Source: Streptomyces sp. NBC_00461
GTDB lineage: Bacteria; Actinomycetota; Actinomycetes; Streptomycetales; Streptomycetaceae
DNA length: 64,000 bases
Assembly: GCF_036013935.1 (NCBI RefSeq)
Contig: NZ_CP107902.1
Span: forward strand, 1,178,001-1,242,000
Reading direction: 5' to 3'
Shown: positions 41,952-50,770 of the stretch, one piece after another
Numbering within the stretch: the first letter of the stretch is position 1
Layout: each line of letters opens with the position of its first letter
Translations under genes and position numbers: made by a program
The notes under the pieces: model-generated
Told to the model about the DNA's origin: nothing
Seen by the model: the letters and a program-made list of their open reading frames with translations, nothing else
Database searches by the model: none

Positions 41952-42754
41952 GACAGAACAAGCAGTGGTCCGGCTGGGGCGCCGCCGGTCAGCAGGCCCA
42001 GCAGCACTACCTCGTCGAGCCCCGCTATCTCGCCGGCGGCGGCGACCTGCGCCACGTCACCGAGTACCTGCGCGCCTCCGGGTGGAAGGACAAGTCCAAG
42101 AGCGGCGGCCCCATCGTCTTCGACAGCCCGGACAAGTTCGTGCGCATCGGATACGACCCGTTCACCCAGCCCGGCGGCTGGACCATCAGCGGGAAGCAGA
42201 CCGCGCACCAGGAGGCATGGCACGCCACCTTCGGCCGGCAGACGCCCGTCGAAATCGTCGCCGGTATCACCGACGCCCTGTTCAAGGAGCGCAAGGCGCA
42301 CGCCCCCAACGTGTGGGAGCCCCTGCAGCAACAGGGCTGGGAGACCGAGCGAGGCCAGCACTTCACCGCCCGCAGCCCGGACGGCGACGCCTTCGTCCGC
42401 TTCCACCAGTCCAGCCCCGGGCAGGCGCACTGGTGGGCCGGTGCTCGCAACGAACACGGCCGGGTGTGGGAGGCGATGTTCACGCCGACCACGCCGATGG
42501 ATCTGGTGCAGGCATTCAGCACGGCGCTCGCGGACCCGCAGCCCGTGCTGCGGCCCCTCGGCCGCGTCCCGCCCTCCCAGCGGATCCGCACCACCTCCGT
42601 GTCCGTCCTACCGTCCCAGCTCGGCGCGTGGCAGCAGGCCAGGATCACCGCCGCCAGAGCGGCCACATGGGCCCGCAACTCCTTCGCCACCAACCGGGCC
42701 CGCTCCAGCCCCGGCGCTCGCCCGTACGCGACGTCCGACGGCCGACGCCGCTGA
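41948..42754 (+). CDS. DUF317 family protein
   Basis: GTG 41948 overlaps the previous stop and gives 268 residues. Two DUF317 domains are visible: ~20-115 (EPRYLAGGGDLRHVTEYLRA, WHATFGRQTPVEIVAGITDA) and ~125-215 (GWETERGQHFTARSPDGDAF, WEAMFTPTTPMDLVQAFSTA). A basic tail rich in Ala/Arg follows. It is the first of three DUF317 genes interleaved with helical-protein genes. Confidence 0.85.
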   Translation: MRQNKQWSGWGAAGQQAQQHYLVEPRYLAGGGDLRHVTEYLRASGWKDKSKSGGPIVFDSPDKFVRIGYDPFTQPGGWTISGKQTAHQEAWHATFGRQTPVEIVAGITDALFKERKAHAPNVWEPLQQQGWETERGQHFTARSPDGDAFVRFHQSSPGQAHWWAGARNEHGRVWEAMFTPTTPMDLVQAFSTALADPQPVLRPLGRVPPSQRIRTTSVSVLPSQLGAWQQARITAARAATWARNSFATNRARSSPGARPYATSDGRRR

Positions 42755-42918
42755 CCGGCCTCGGGTGGACACGCCCGCCGCCCTGTCCCCAACTTTCCTC
42801 GATGGCAAGGAGGTTCATCACCGATCTGAACTGCGACGACACCCTCACCACAGGGGATATCCACAGGGCTGTCCACAGCCTGGCCCCGCTCACCACCACG
42901 TTTCACTCAAGGACGCTG

Positions 42919-43272
42919 ATGCCCAACCCCTCACACCCCAGCTCCGACCAGATCGCGCAGGCGATCGCAACCCTGACCCAGCTCAAGGACTATCTACGCA
43001 GCAACCCGCCTGTCACCGACGTGCTGCCGCTGCTGGCTCGCCTCCTCGACGAGGACACCGGCGCCCCCATCCTGCTCGGCGACGTCCTGCGCAACGCCGC
43101 GCACCTCGTCTCCCAGCAGGCCGCCAGCACCCAGATCGACGAGATCCGCCTGATCATCGACGGGCTCCGGGACGCCGCCCAGGAGGCCACGGACTGGCAC
43201 GTCCTGCACTGGGACATCCAGCGCGTGGGCGGCCAGGCGTTCGCGCCCGCAGGTCCGCCGACGACTTCGTGA
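42919..43272 (+). CDS. Helical-domain hypothetical protein
   Basis: ATG 42919, 5 bases after AAGGA, gives 117 residues. An in-frame ATG at 42802 would add a poorly coding 39-residue stretch. The bundle (IAQAIATLTQLKDYLRS, LPLLARLLDEDTGAPILLGD, DEIRLIIDGLRDAAQEA) parallels the 41559 protein. It is coupled by GTGA to a DUF317 gene, the same pairing as at 41559/41948, so the pair itself looks duplicated. Confidence 0.6.
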   Translation: MPNPSHPSSDQIAQAIATLTQLKDYLRSNPPVTDVLPLLARLLDEDTGAPILLGDVLRNAAHLVSQQAASTQIDEIRLIIDGLRDAAQEATDWHVLHWDIQRVGGQAFAPAGPPTTS

Positions 43273-44087
43273 CCCGCCCCTACATTGTCAGCAAGGCCGA
43301 CGCCCCCTGGTCTCGTATCTGGTTCGACACCAGTCCCCGTCATCTCGCCGGGCCCGGCGACCCGCGCCATGTCACCCAGGCGCTGCGGGCCGGCGGCTGG
43401 AAGAACTACGCCGACCCCGACTTTCCCCATGTCGTCCTGGCCAGCCCCGACTTCCGCCACACGCTCGTACTCGAACCCGCTGCGGACTCGTACTCTGCCT
43501 GGTGGCGGATCTCCTCACAGCGCTGGCACGCGTCGTTCGGCGGCAACACACCCGCCGAGATCATCGCCGGATTCACCGACGCCCTCCTGCACCCCGCCCC
43601 GGCCACGGAGCCAGACGTGTGGCCGACCCTGCAAGCGGCGGACTGGACCTACGAGCGCGACGAGCGGGGCAATGAGAGTGCGCGCCATCCGGACGGCATC
43701 ACCACCATGGAGCGGCGGGCGACGCTGACGAGCGACTACTTCAGCTGGAGCGCCGACGTCGCGCTCCCCACCGGGCTCGGCGGCCACCAGCGGCTGTGGC
43801 ACGCGTACTTCGACAACCGCACACCCCGCCACCTGCTCGCCGCCTTCTCCACCGCCCTCACCGACCCCGCGCTCGTGCCGCGCGGCCACTACGACGTCCC
43901 GCACTCCCACCTGGTCACCCAGGTGGAACGCGGCGCCCATGGCGAGCAACTGGCCGCCGCCCACGAGGCGCGCCTGAAGGCCATCCGGGCCGCCGCCCGC
44001 AAGGCCCGCCGCAGTGGCGCGCCGACCACGCACCCCGTCCCGGCACCCGCCGCCGAGTTGGCCGCTGCTGCGGCCCGGGGCCGCTGA
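43269..44087 (+). CDS. DUF317 family protein
   Basis: GTG 43269 overlaps the preceding stop; 272 residues. Domain one (~15-105): SPRHLAGPGDPRHVTQALRA, WHASFGGNTPAEIIAGFTDA. Domain two (~115-205): DWTYERDERGNESARHPDGI, WHAYFDNRTPRHLLAAFSTA. A helical Ala/Arg tail (AAHEARLKAIRAAARKA) could bind nucleic acid. Intact and highly similar in layout to its paralogues. Confidence 0.85.
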   Translation: MTRPYIVSKADAPWSRIWFDTSPRHLAGPGDPRHVTQALRAGGWKNYADPDFPHVVLASPDFRHTLVLEPAADSYSAWWRISSQRWHASFGGNTPAEIIAGFTDALLHPAPATEPDVWPTLQAADWTYERDERGNESARHPDGITTMERRATLTSDYFSWSADVALPTGLGGHQRLWHAYFDNRTPRHLLAAFSTALTDPALVPRGHYDVPHSHLVTQVERGAHGEQLAAAHEARLKAIRAAARKARRSGAPTTHPVPAPAAELAAAAARGR

Positions 44088-44155
44088 ACCACGCGGCGCG
44101 GCGCCGGCCGCGCCGCGCCCCCTCGCCGTCACACCTGTATGCCCGAAGGCCCTTC

Positions 44156-44758
44156 TTGACCATTCCAACGGAACCCGCGAGCCCAGAGCACCGCCTCCAT
44201 CTGAGCCAACTCGCCATCTACCTGCGGGAAAGCAGGCAGATCCTCGCCGCCTGGGACTCCTACTCCGACCAGCACTCCGACCCCGACACGCACCAGCCCT
44301 ACGACGAGGACGCCTACGGCCTGCGCCAGCGTGACTCCGACACTTTGGTCTCCTTCGGCTGGGTATATGACCACGTCGACGAACTGGTGCACGTCGCCGA
44401 ACAGCAGCTCGCCCAGCTGCCCACCTCCGTCCGGACCCGGCGCTACGCCTGGCAGGTGCGAGAACTGCGCGACAGCACCAAGGGGCTGTACGCCGTCCAC
44501 GACGACTGGCTCGCCGTGCGCCGCGCACTGCCCGCGAGTGCCCGGCCCGGCACCGAGGCGTTCGAGGAACGGCTCGCCGAAAGCTACGCGGAAGCCTGGC
44601 ACTACCTCGACCAGTGGGCGATCCACGGCCAGGCGCTCTTCGCCATCAACGCGCTGGCACAGAAGCGACCGAAGGCATCCGCGCCAGCACTGGTCACGGC
44701 GCCCCCCGTGCCCAAGGCCGCCGCAGCGTCGTCTGCGGCCCGGCGGTGGTGCGCGTGA
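44156..44758 (+). CDS. Helical hypothetical protein
   Basis: TTG 44156 gives 200 residues, nearly all helical (LHLSQLAIYLRESRQILAAW, VSFGWVYDHVDELVHVAEQQ, YAWQVRELRDSTKGLYAVHD, SYAEAWHYLDQWAIHGQALF). It has many Trp/Tyr residues but no catalytic motif. The stop overlaps the next GTG (GTGA), again pairing a helical protein with a DUF317 protein. Confidence 0.6.
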   Translation: MTIPTEPASPEHRLHLSQLAIYLRESRQILAAWDSYSDQHSDPDTHQPYDEDAYGLRQRDSDTLVSFGWVYDHVDELVHVAEQQLAQLPTSVRTRRYAWQVRELRDSTKGLYAVHDDWLAVRRALPASARPGTEAFEERLAESYAEAWHYLDQWAIHGQALFAINALAQKRPKASAPALVTAPPVPKAAAASSAARRWCA

Positions 44759-45513
44759 GCGACACCGTCGAGCAGGCGCTCATCACCCCGCGCTATCTCG
44801 CGGGCGGCGGAGACCCGGGGTGGATCACCGTGCCGCTGCATCGCGCCGCCGGCTGGAGCTACGGACACGACCCGCTGATGCCGCGCGTCCTGCTCACCAG
44901 CCCGGACCAGCTCATCCAGCTGCGCCTGGACCCCGACCCGGACGATCCGGGCTGGTGGACCATCCGGCACGCGCGTACCGCGGATCACCCCGGCTGGACG
45001 GCCACCTTCGAAGCCCGCACCCCCGTCGAGATCATCACCGCCTTCACCGACGCCCTGACCGATCCATCCGGCCCGCCCACCGCAGCGCCCGATCCCTGCG
45101 CCCCGCTGCGGGACGCAGGCTGGCACACGCCGCCCCACCTCGGCAGCCTCGCCTCCCCCGACAACATCGCGCACGTCTGGCGGATCGGCGCCCCCGGTCG
45201 GGATCTGTGGAGCATCGAGACCGCGGTGATCCAGGACCCGACGATCTGGCGTGCCCTGTTCACCGGCACCACCCCGCTGCACCTGATCGCCGCCGTGACG
45301 CAGTCGCTCGCCGACCGGACGCCCATCCCCCGCGATCCGAGCCGGATCCCGGGCCTGGCCCGCGACCGCATGACCGTGCACACCCATCACCTCCCCGCGC
45401 CGGACATCGCCTTCGCCCTGGAGCGACGCGTCAGCACCCTCGCCGCCCGGCACCGCCCAGCGACCACTGCCCCACCCGCGCCGCACGGCCGTTCGCCGCG
45501 CCGCACCCGCTGA
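44755..45513 (+). CDS. DUF317 family protein
   Basis: GTG 44755; 252 residues. Domain one (~8-105): TPRYLAGGGDPGWITVPLHR, AGWSYGHDPL, WTATFEARTPVEIITAFTDA. Domain two (~115-200): GWHTPPHLGSLASPDN, WRALFTGTTPLHLIAAVTQS. A Pro/Arg tail follows. It is the last DUF317 gene before the coupling-protein gene, 48 bases upstream of it. Confidence 0.85.
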   Translation: MSDTVEQALITPRYLAGGGDPGWITVPLHRAAGWSYGHDPLMPRVLLTSPDQLIQLRLDPDPDDPGWWTIRHARTADHPGWTATFEARTPVEIITAFTDALTDPSGPPTAAPDPCAPLRDAGWHTPPHLGSLASPDNIAHVWRIGAPGRDLWSIETAVIQDPTIWRALFTGTTPLHLIAAVTQSLADRTPIPRDPSRIPGLARDRMTVHTHHLPAPDIAFALERRVSTLAARHRPATTAPPAPHGRSPRRTR

Positions 45514-45561
45514 CCGGCCCCGCCCGCGCCGCGCTCCTCACCCACGTACCTGGAACAGCCC

Positions 45562-47355
45562 TTGCCCCAGCCCTCCTCCTCGTCCACCGACGGCTACGAC
45601 ATAGCCTTCCGCGTCCTGGGCGTCGTCCTCGCCATCGCCGTCCCGCTGTCGAACGTGGCGTGGCTGGGCGGCAACCTCACCGCCTGGGCCACCGACACCG
45701 GTCCCCGTGCGCCGTATCAGCCCGTACAGGCCCTGCTCCATCCCGATCAGCTGTGGCCCCGCCTCGGCGACACATCCCTGCTGCTGGGCACCCGCATCCT
45801 GCCCGGCACCGTGCTACTCGCACTCGGGATCACGGCCGCCGTGCTGTACAAGCGACACAAGGACGGCATCGGCGGACGCAGGAAGCGCGTCGCCGGGATG
45901 GCCAAACAGCGGGACATCGAGCCGCTGATGTCCAAGGCCATCACCGCCAAGGCAAGATCATTGCGCCCAAGCCTGAAGGACGCCAAGCACCTCAACCCGG
46001 CCGACACCGGCATCCTGCTCGGCAACCTCCAGGGCACGAAGCACGAAGTGCGCATGGGGTACGAGGACGTCGCCGTCGCGATCATGGCGCCGCGCTCCGG
46101 CAAGACCACATCGCTGGCGATCCCCTCCATCCTCAACGCGCCCGGCCCGGTCCTGCTCACCTCCAACAAGGCGGCGGGCGACGCCTACACGGCCACGCTC
46201 GATGCGCGAGCGGCCGTCGGCCGGGCCTGGTCGATGGACCCGCAGCAGATCGCCCATGCCGAACGGGCCATGTGGTGGAACCCCTTGTCCGACGCCAAGA
46301 CCCTCGACGGCGCCGGCAGGCTCGCCGGCCACTTCCTCGCCGCCTCGGTGGACGCCTCCCAGCAGGGCGACTTCTGGTCCAAGGCTGGCTCCAACATCCT
46401 CTCGCAGCTGTTCCTGGCCGCCGCCCTCGCCGAGCGGCCGATCACCGACGTGATGCAGTGGCTGGCCTTCCCTGCCGACCGGACCCCGCTGGACATCCTG
46501 CGCGACCACGGGTTCGCCGCCGTCGCCGCACAGTTGAAGGGCACCGTGGAGGGCCCGCCGGAGACCCGCGACGGCATCTACGAGACGGCCCGCCAGTACG
46601 CCGCCGCCCTGCTCAACAGCGAGATCGCCGCATGGGTGACCCCGCAGAAGGACGTGGCGGAGTTCAAGCCGGGCGAGTTCGTCGCCTCGAAGGACACGCT
46701 CTATCTGCTGTCGAAGGACGGCGGTGGCGGCGCCTCGGCCCTCATCGCCGCGTGCGCGGACTCCGTGATGCGGGCCGCGACCGCCCAGGCCGAACGCGCC
46801 GGAGGACGCCTCGACCCGCCCATGCTCGCGATCCTCGACGAGGCCGCCAACGTCTGCAAGATCTCGGACCTGCCGGACCTGTACTCCCACCTCGGCAGCC
46901 GCGGGATCATTCCCATCACGATCCTGCAGAGCTACCGGCAGGGTCAGAAAGTCTGGGGCGACGCGGGCATGGACGCCATGTGGTCCGCCTCCACGATCAA
47001 GGTCATCGGGTCCGGCATCGACGACCCGGACTTCGCCGACAAGCTGTCCCGTCTGATCGGTGACCACGACGTCGAGACCACCTCCACCTCGACCTCCGAG
47101 TCCGGTAAGTCCACGTCCGTCAGCATGCGGCAGGAACGCATCCTGGCCGCCGACGCCATCCGCGCCCTGCCCAAGGGCACCGCGCTCGCCTTCGCCACCG
47201 GCATGCGCGCGGCCATGCTCGACCTGCGTCCCTGGTATCTCGAGCCCGGCGCCGGCGATCTATCCGCCGCCTCCGCCCTCGCGTCCAAGGGCATCACCGA
47301 ACGCGCCGTCGCCAAGGCCGCCCCGAAGCAGACCGACTTCGGCACCGCCGCCTAG
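45562..47355 (+). CDS. VirD4/TraG-type conjugation coupling ATPase
   Basis: A 597-residue type IV coupling protein. Two N-terminal membrane spans (~17-45 and ~77-97) precede the ATPase: Walker A APRSGKT (176-182) and Walker B AILDEAAN (D426, E427), with FTSK-like regions ILQSYRQGQ and the C-terminal STIKVIGSGIDDPDF. It links the transferred DNA or protein to the channel and drives it out. A weak ribosome site precedes TTG 45562. It lies 17 kb from VirB4, the cargo block being inserted between. Confidence 0.88.
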   Translation: MPQPSSSSTDGYDIAFRVLGVVLAIAVPLSNVAWLGGNLTAWATDTGPRAPYQPVQALLHPDQLWPRLGDTSLLLGTRILPGTVLLALGITAAVLYKRHKDGIGGRRKRVAGMAKQRDIEPLMSKAITAKARSLRPSLKDAKHLNPADTGILLGNLQGTKHEVRMGYEDVAVAIMAPRSGKTTSLAIPSILNAPGPVLLTSNKAAGDAYTATLDARAAVGRAWSMDPQQIAHAERAMWWNPLSDAKTLDGAGRLAGHFLAASVDASQQGDFWSKAGSNILSQLFLAAALAERPITDVMQWLAFPADRTPLDILRDHGFAAVAAQLKGTVEGPPETRDGIYETARQYAAALLNSEIAAWVTPQKDVAEFKPGEFVASKDTLYLLSKDGGGGASALIAACADSVMRAATAQAERAGGRLDPPMLAILDEAANVCKISDLPDLYSHLGSRGIIPITILQSYRQGQKVWGDAGMDAMWSASTIKVIGSGIDDPDFADKLSRLIGDHDVETTSTSTSESGKSTSVSMRQERILAADAIRALPKGTALAFATGMRAAMLDLRPWYLEPGAGDLSAASALASKGITERAVAKAAPKQTDFGTAA

Positions 47356-47399
47356 TCCGCGCCCGCCTTCCCCCACTCAACTCGCCCACGGAGGCGCCC

Positions 47400-47561
47400 A
47401 TTCACACCTACGAGCCCACCGACCTGGACGACATGGAGCCGCACGAAGCCGTGGATGCCGTCCTCGCCGACCTGCGCGACCACCGGATCACCAGTGATGG
47501 AAGTTGCCTGTTCGCCGCCACCCGGCACATCGGCCTGCTCTGCTTCGGGTTGCCCTCTTGA
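47400..47561 (+). CDS. Small hypothetical protein, probable ATT start
   Basis: GGAGG at 47390-47394 is 5 bases before ATT 47400. From there a 53-residue frame (HTYEPTDLDDMEPHEAVDAV, SDGSCLFAATRHIGLL) runs to TGA 47561, which overlaps the TTG of the methyltransferase gene (TTGA). An internal ATG at 47433 is the first standard start but has no ribosome site. The peptide is acidic with no family recognised. Confidence 0.5.
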   Translation: MHTYEPTDLDDMEPHEAVDAVLADLRDHRITSDGSCLFAATRHIGLLCFGLPS

Positions 47562-48805
47562 GGCGGATCATCCTCGACTTGTTCGCCGGGCCCGGCGGCT
47601 GGAGCCACGCGCTCACCGTCCTCGGCGCGCGAGATGTGGGCCTGGAGGGGGATGAGTGGGCCTGCAAAACCCGTGCCCAGGCAGGGCAGTTGACGATCCG
47701 GACCGACGTCGCCGTCTATCCGGCTTGGATCTTCTCTGGCCGGACCCTCGGGCTGATCGCCTCCCCTCCCTGTCAGGCATGGTCGATGGCGGGCAAGCGC
47801 CTCGGCCTCGTTGACCAGCCCCTCGTTCACCAGGCCGTCGCCAACCTTGCCGCCGGACGCGACACCCGCGAGCAACTGCTCGGCGCGTGCGCGGACCAGC
47901 GCTCCCTTCTGGCCGCCGAGCCCATGCGCTACCTGCACGCCCTCAACACGGTGGGCGAGCCCGAGTGGGTGCTCATGGAAGAAGTCCCCGATGTCCTGCC
48001 CCTGTGGCGGCAGTACGCGGCGATCCTGCGGGCCTGGGGATTCTCGGTATGGACCGGCATCCTCAACGCCGCCGACTACGGCGTCCCCCAGACGAGAAGG
48101 CGGGCGATCCTGCTCGCCTCCCGCACCCGCACCGCCGAACCTCCGCCGCCCACCCACGCACAGTCCGCCGAACCGGAGTCGCTGTTCGGGCCCGGCCGCG
48201 CCCGCTGGGTATCCATGGCCGAAGCCCTGGGCTGGGGCGCCACAGACCGTCCTGTGCCCACCGTGTGCGCTGGCGGCGGCCCGGGAGGCGGCCCCGAACC
48301 CTTCCCCTCCGGCTCACGCAAGACCCTGACCGACGCCCGCGACCGCGGCACCTGGACACCACACCCCGACGCCGAACTCGTCCTGGCCTCCCGGCCCGGT
48401 GAGAACCACACCGAAGATGCTCCGGCATCCACGTTCACCGCCGAGGCGCACCGCTGGTCATGGTCACTGCGCAGCAACAACCAGACCAACGCCACCGTGC
48501 GCCGGGCCGACGAGCCCGCCGGCACCCTGTTCTTCGGCCACCGGGCCAACGAGTGCACCTGGGTCTCCAACACCGCCTCCGGCCTTCCGGACGACGAGCA
48601 GCGAGCGGCGCCGACCCCGATCAAGATCACCGCCCGGGAAGCGGGCGTGCTGCAGAGCTTCCCCGCCAACTACCCGTGGCAGGGCAACAAGGGCCAGACC
48701 TTCTCGCAGATCGGCAATGCCGTCCCCCCGCGCCTGGCAGCCCACCTGCTCGCCCCACACCTGAACAAGCCCTTCAACCCCGACGACTTCATCCTCGCCG
48801 CCTGA
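47558..48805 (+). CDS. DNA C5-cytosine methyltransferase
   Basis: TTG 47558 (TTGA overlap) gives 415 residues. Motif I is DLFAGPGG (~6-13), motif IV SPPCQ (~70) with catalytic Cys, and motif VI occurs as MEEVPDV in place of the usual ENV. Motif VIII reads QTRRRAIL and the C-terminal motifs IX/X are TAREAGVLQSFP and QIGNAVPPRLA. It methylates cytosine C5 in DNA, probably protecting the element from host restriction. No cognate nuclease gene is adjacent. Confidence 0.88.
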   Translation: MRRIILDLFAGPGGWSHALTVLGARDVGLEGDEWACKTRAQAGQLTIRTDVAVYPAWIFSGRTLGLIASPPCQAWSMAGKRLGLVDQPLVHQAVANLAAGRDTREQLLGACADQRSLLAAEPMRYLHALNTVGEPEWVLMEEVPDVLPLWRQYAAILRAWGFSVWTGILNAADYGVPQTRRRAILLASRTRTAEPPPPTHAQSAEPESLFGPGRARWVSMAEALGWGATDRPVPTVCAGGGPGGGPEPFPSGSRKTLTDARDRGTWTPHPDAELVLASRPGENHTEDAPASTFTAEAHRWSWSLRSNNQTNATVRRADEPAGTLFFGHRANECTWVSNTASGLPDDEQRAAPTPIKITAREAGVLQSFPANYPWQGNKGQTFSQIGNAVPPRLAAHLLAPHLNKPFNPDDFILAA

Positions 48806-49920
48806 TGCCCCACACCCCCGAACCCGACGACGACCTCGACCGCGTGCCGACGCCGGTCCACTACGCCGAGCAGTCCCTGCTTGGCGCCCTCCTCCTAGAA
48901 CCTGCGCGTCTGACCGACACCGAGCCGCTGATCGCTCACCACTTCGACAGCCATACCCACGCCGCGCTGTTCACCGCGATCCGCACGCTCCCGCCGCCCG
49001 ACCTGGCCGACCACGCCAAGGACACTGCCTGGCTCAACGCTGTTCTGGACCATGCGCGTCCGCACGCTCCCGGCCTGAACGCCTCCTACCTTCACACCCT
49101 CATCCAGTTCTGCCCGCTGCCGAAGCACGCGGCGGCGTACGCCAGGATGATCCGCGCCGACAATGCCCGCAGGGTTCTGCGCGCCCACGCCGGGCGTCTC
49201 GCGTCCACCGCAACGGACCCGAGCCTGCCCTACCCGGTCGCCTCGACGCTCGGCATGGCCGACGACATCGGCCGTGTCCTGGACGCCCTCGCCGCACAGT
49301 TCGCCCCGCACCCCGGCTCCTTCCCCCGCACTCCACTCCCTGCGGATGTCCTACGGCCGGCCGGCGAGGAGGACCTCGATGAAGAACGCTTCCTTCTTGC
49401 GACCGCCACCGCCTACCCGGCTGAGGTACAGCACATGAGGTGGCTGACCGAGGCGGACTTCCTGCTGCCGCTGCACGCCGCGCTCTGGCAGTCCATCACC
49501 TCGCTGGTCCACCGCGGCGACATGGTCGACCCCGTCACCGTCCTCGGCGAGGCCCAGCACCACGGCGTGCTCACCGGCACCCTGACACCCGAGGACCTGA
49601 TGGCCCTGGTCTCCACGCCCGCCGGCTCACCCGAGTACTGGGGCGAGAAGATCCTCCAACGCGCTCTCCTCGCCCGCGCCCAGACGGTCGCCGCACGGAT
49701 CACCGCCTACACCGACGACCTGGCCAACACCCCCCACCAGTTCGTCACCGGCAGCCGCCGCGCCCTGGCCGACCTCAACTCCCTGCGTACCCGCTGGATG
49801 CGCGCCACAACACCCTCGCCCGCTCCCACCAAAAGCCAGCCGGCACGCCGCGGGCAACTGCCCCACGCGACCGGTCCTCCGCCCCAGCCCGCACTACTCA
49901 GCCCGCGCGCCCACCGATGA
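48805..49920 (+). CDS. DnaB N-terminal-domain protein without helicase core
   Basis: A 371-residue protein; ATG overlaps the preceding stop (TGATG). Two copies of the DnaB N-terminal helical domain are seen: ~10-105 (VHYAEQSLLGALLLEPARL, HFDSHTHAALFTAIRTL) and ~185-290 (LDEERFLLATATAYP, ADFLLPLHAALWQSITSLVH). In DnaB this domain forms the ring collar and primase contact. The RecA-like ATPase part is absent; a Pro-rich tail follows. It may modulate host DnaB or load replication proteins at transfer. Confidence 0.7.
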   Translation: MPHTPEPDDDLDRVPTPVHYAEQSLLGALLLEPARLTDTEPLIAHHFDSHTHAALFTAIRTLPPPDLADHAKDTAWLNAVLDHARPHAPGLNASYLHTLIQFCPLPKHAAAYARMIRADNARRVLRAHAGRLASTATDPSLPYPVASTLGMADDIGRVLDALAAQFAPHPGSFPRTPLPADVLRPAGEEDLDEERFLLATATAYPAEVQHMRWLTEADFLLPLHAALWQSITSLVHRGDMVDPVTVLGEAQHHGVLTGTLTPEDLMALVSTPAGSPEYWGEKILQRALLARAQTVAARITAYTDDLANTPHQFVTGSRRALADLNSLRTRWMRATTPSPAPTKSQPARRGQLPHATGPPPQPALLSPRAHR

Positions 49921-50618
49921 CCCACTATCGGGCCCGGCCGTCCGCCGACCGGGCCGGGACCCGAAACGAGTACGCCTTCCATGCCCGGCATTCCTCCCGA
50001 CGCCCCATCCGCCTCGACGCCCAGGTCTTCCTCGCGTCCATCCCGCCCACCCCACCGCCGTCGTCGCACGCCCCGGCAGGCGCAGACGCACCGCACAGGC
50101 CCTCCTGGCCGCCCACGGCTTCGACTCTCTCGACGAGCGCACCATGGTCCTGGCCCGGATCGACCGTGAGGAGCCGTACTGGGCTGGCACGGATGGTCCT
50201 GCAGTCCACCCATGCCCGCGAGCAGGGCCCGGGGCCGCACAACACCGTGGCGGCCTTGGTGGACCCCGTGTGCGGTCTACCGCTCCTCCTCAAGAGGTTC
50301 CGCGGAGACACCGACGAGAACTACGGCAGCGATCAACAGTTCGTTCTCCCAGACACCGACAAGACGGCCGTACTCGACCTCCGGGCCACGGTGGAGCGAC
50401 CTCCCTCCAGCCTTGCGCCCGGCGGCCGAACCGATCCCGCGGCAGCCGCCTCGGAGGCGCGCTCCGCCGGGTTCGAGCCGTTGGAGCCCTATCCCGGGAA
50501 AACCACCGACCGGTGGCGCTGCCGCTGCATGTGCAACACGGACATCACACTCACTCTGACCAGCATCAGAGGAGGCCGCACCGCGTGCGGCACGTGCTCC
50601 CAAGGCCCGACTCGGTAA
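49917..50618 (+). pseudogene. Frame-disrupted repeated-domain/zinc-ribbon gene
   Basis: ATG 49917 overlaps the DnaB-N gene stop (ATGA) and one frame is open to 50618. However, third-position GC bias and protein sense move between frames. Around 50050-50190 the plausible product is ALLAAHGFDSLDERT, then MVLARIDREEPYW in another frame, a degenerate copy of the repeated alpha/beta domain. From ~50195 the main frame resumes and ends in a zinc ribbon (AGFEPLEPYPGKTTDRW, CRCMC...ACGTC). Two lesions would restore one protein. It marks the right end of the conjugative block. Confidence 0.45.
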
Positions 50619-50770
50619 CCATCGGTCACAACGTGCCAAAGGCAAACGCCACACCCAGACCGTCATGGCGCTCGCCCGCCGCCAGGGTCAACGTTCTCTG
50701 CGCTCTCCTGCGCGACAGACGATGCTACGAGCTCACACCGCCAATGGCCCGAGCGGCTTGACAAACGGCA

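Noticed and set aside
42855..42880. TATCCACAG and TGTCCACAG close together, origin-like DnaA boxes
   Set aside because: Only two sites with imperfect match and no AT-rich segment nearby; chance occurrence in GC-rich DNA is likely.
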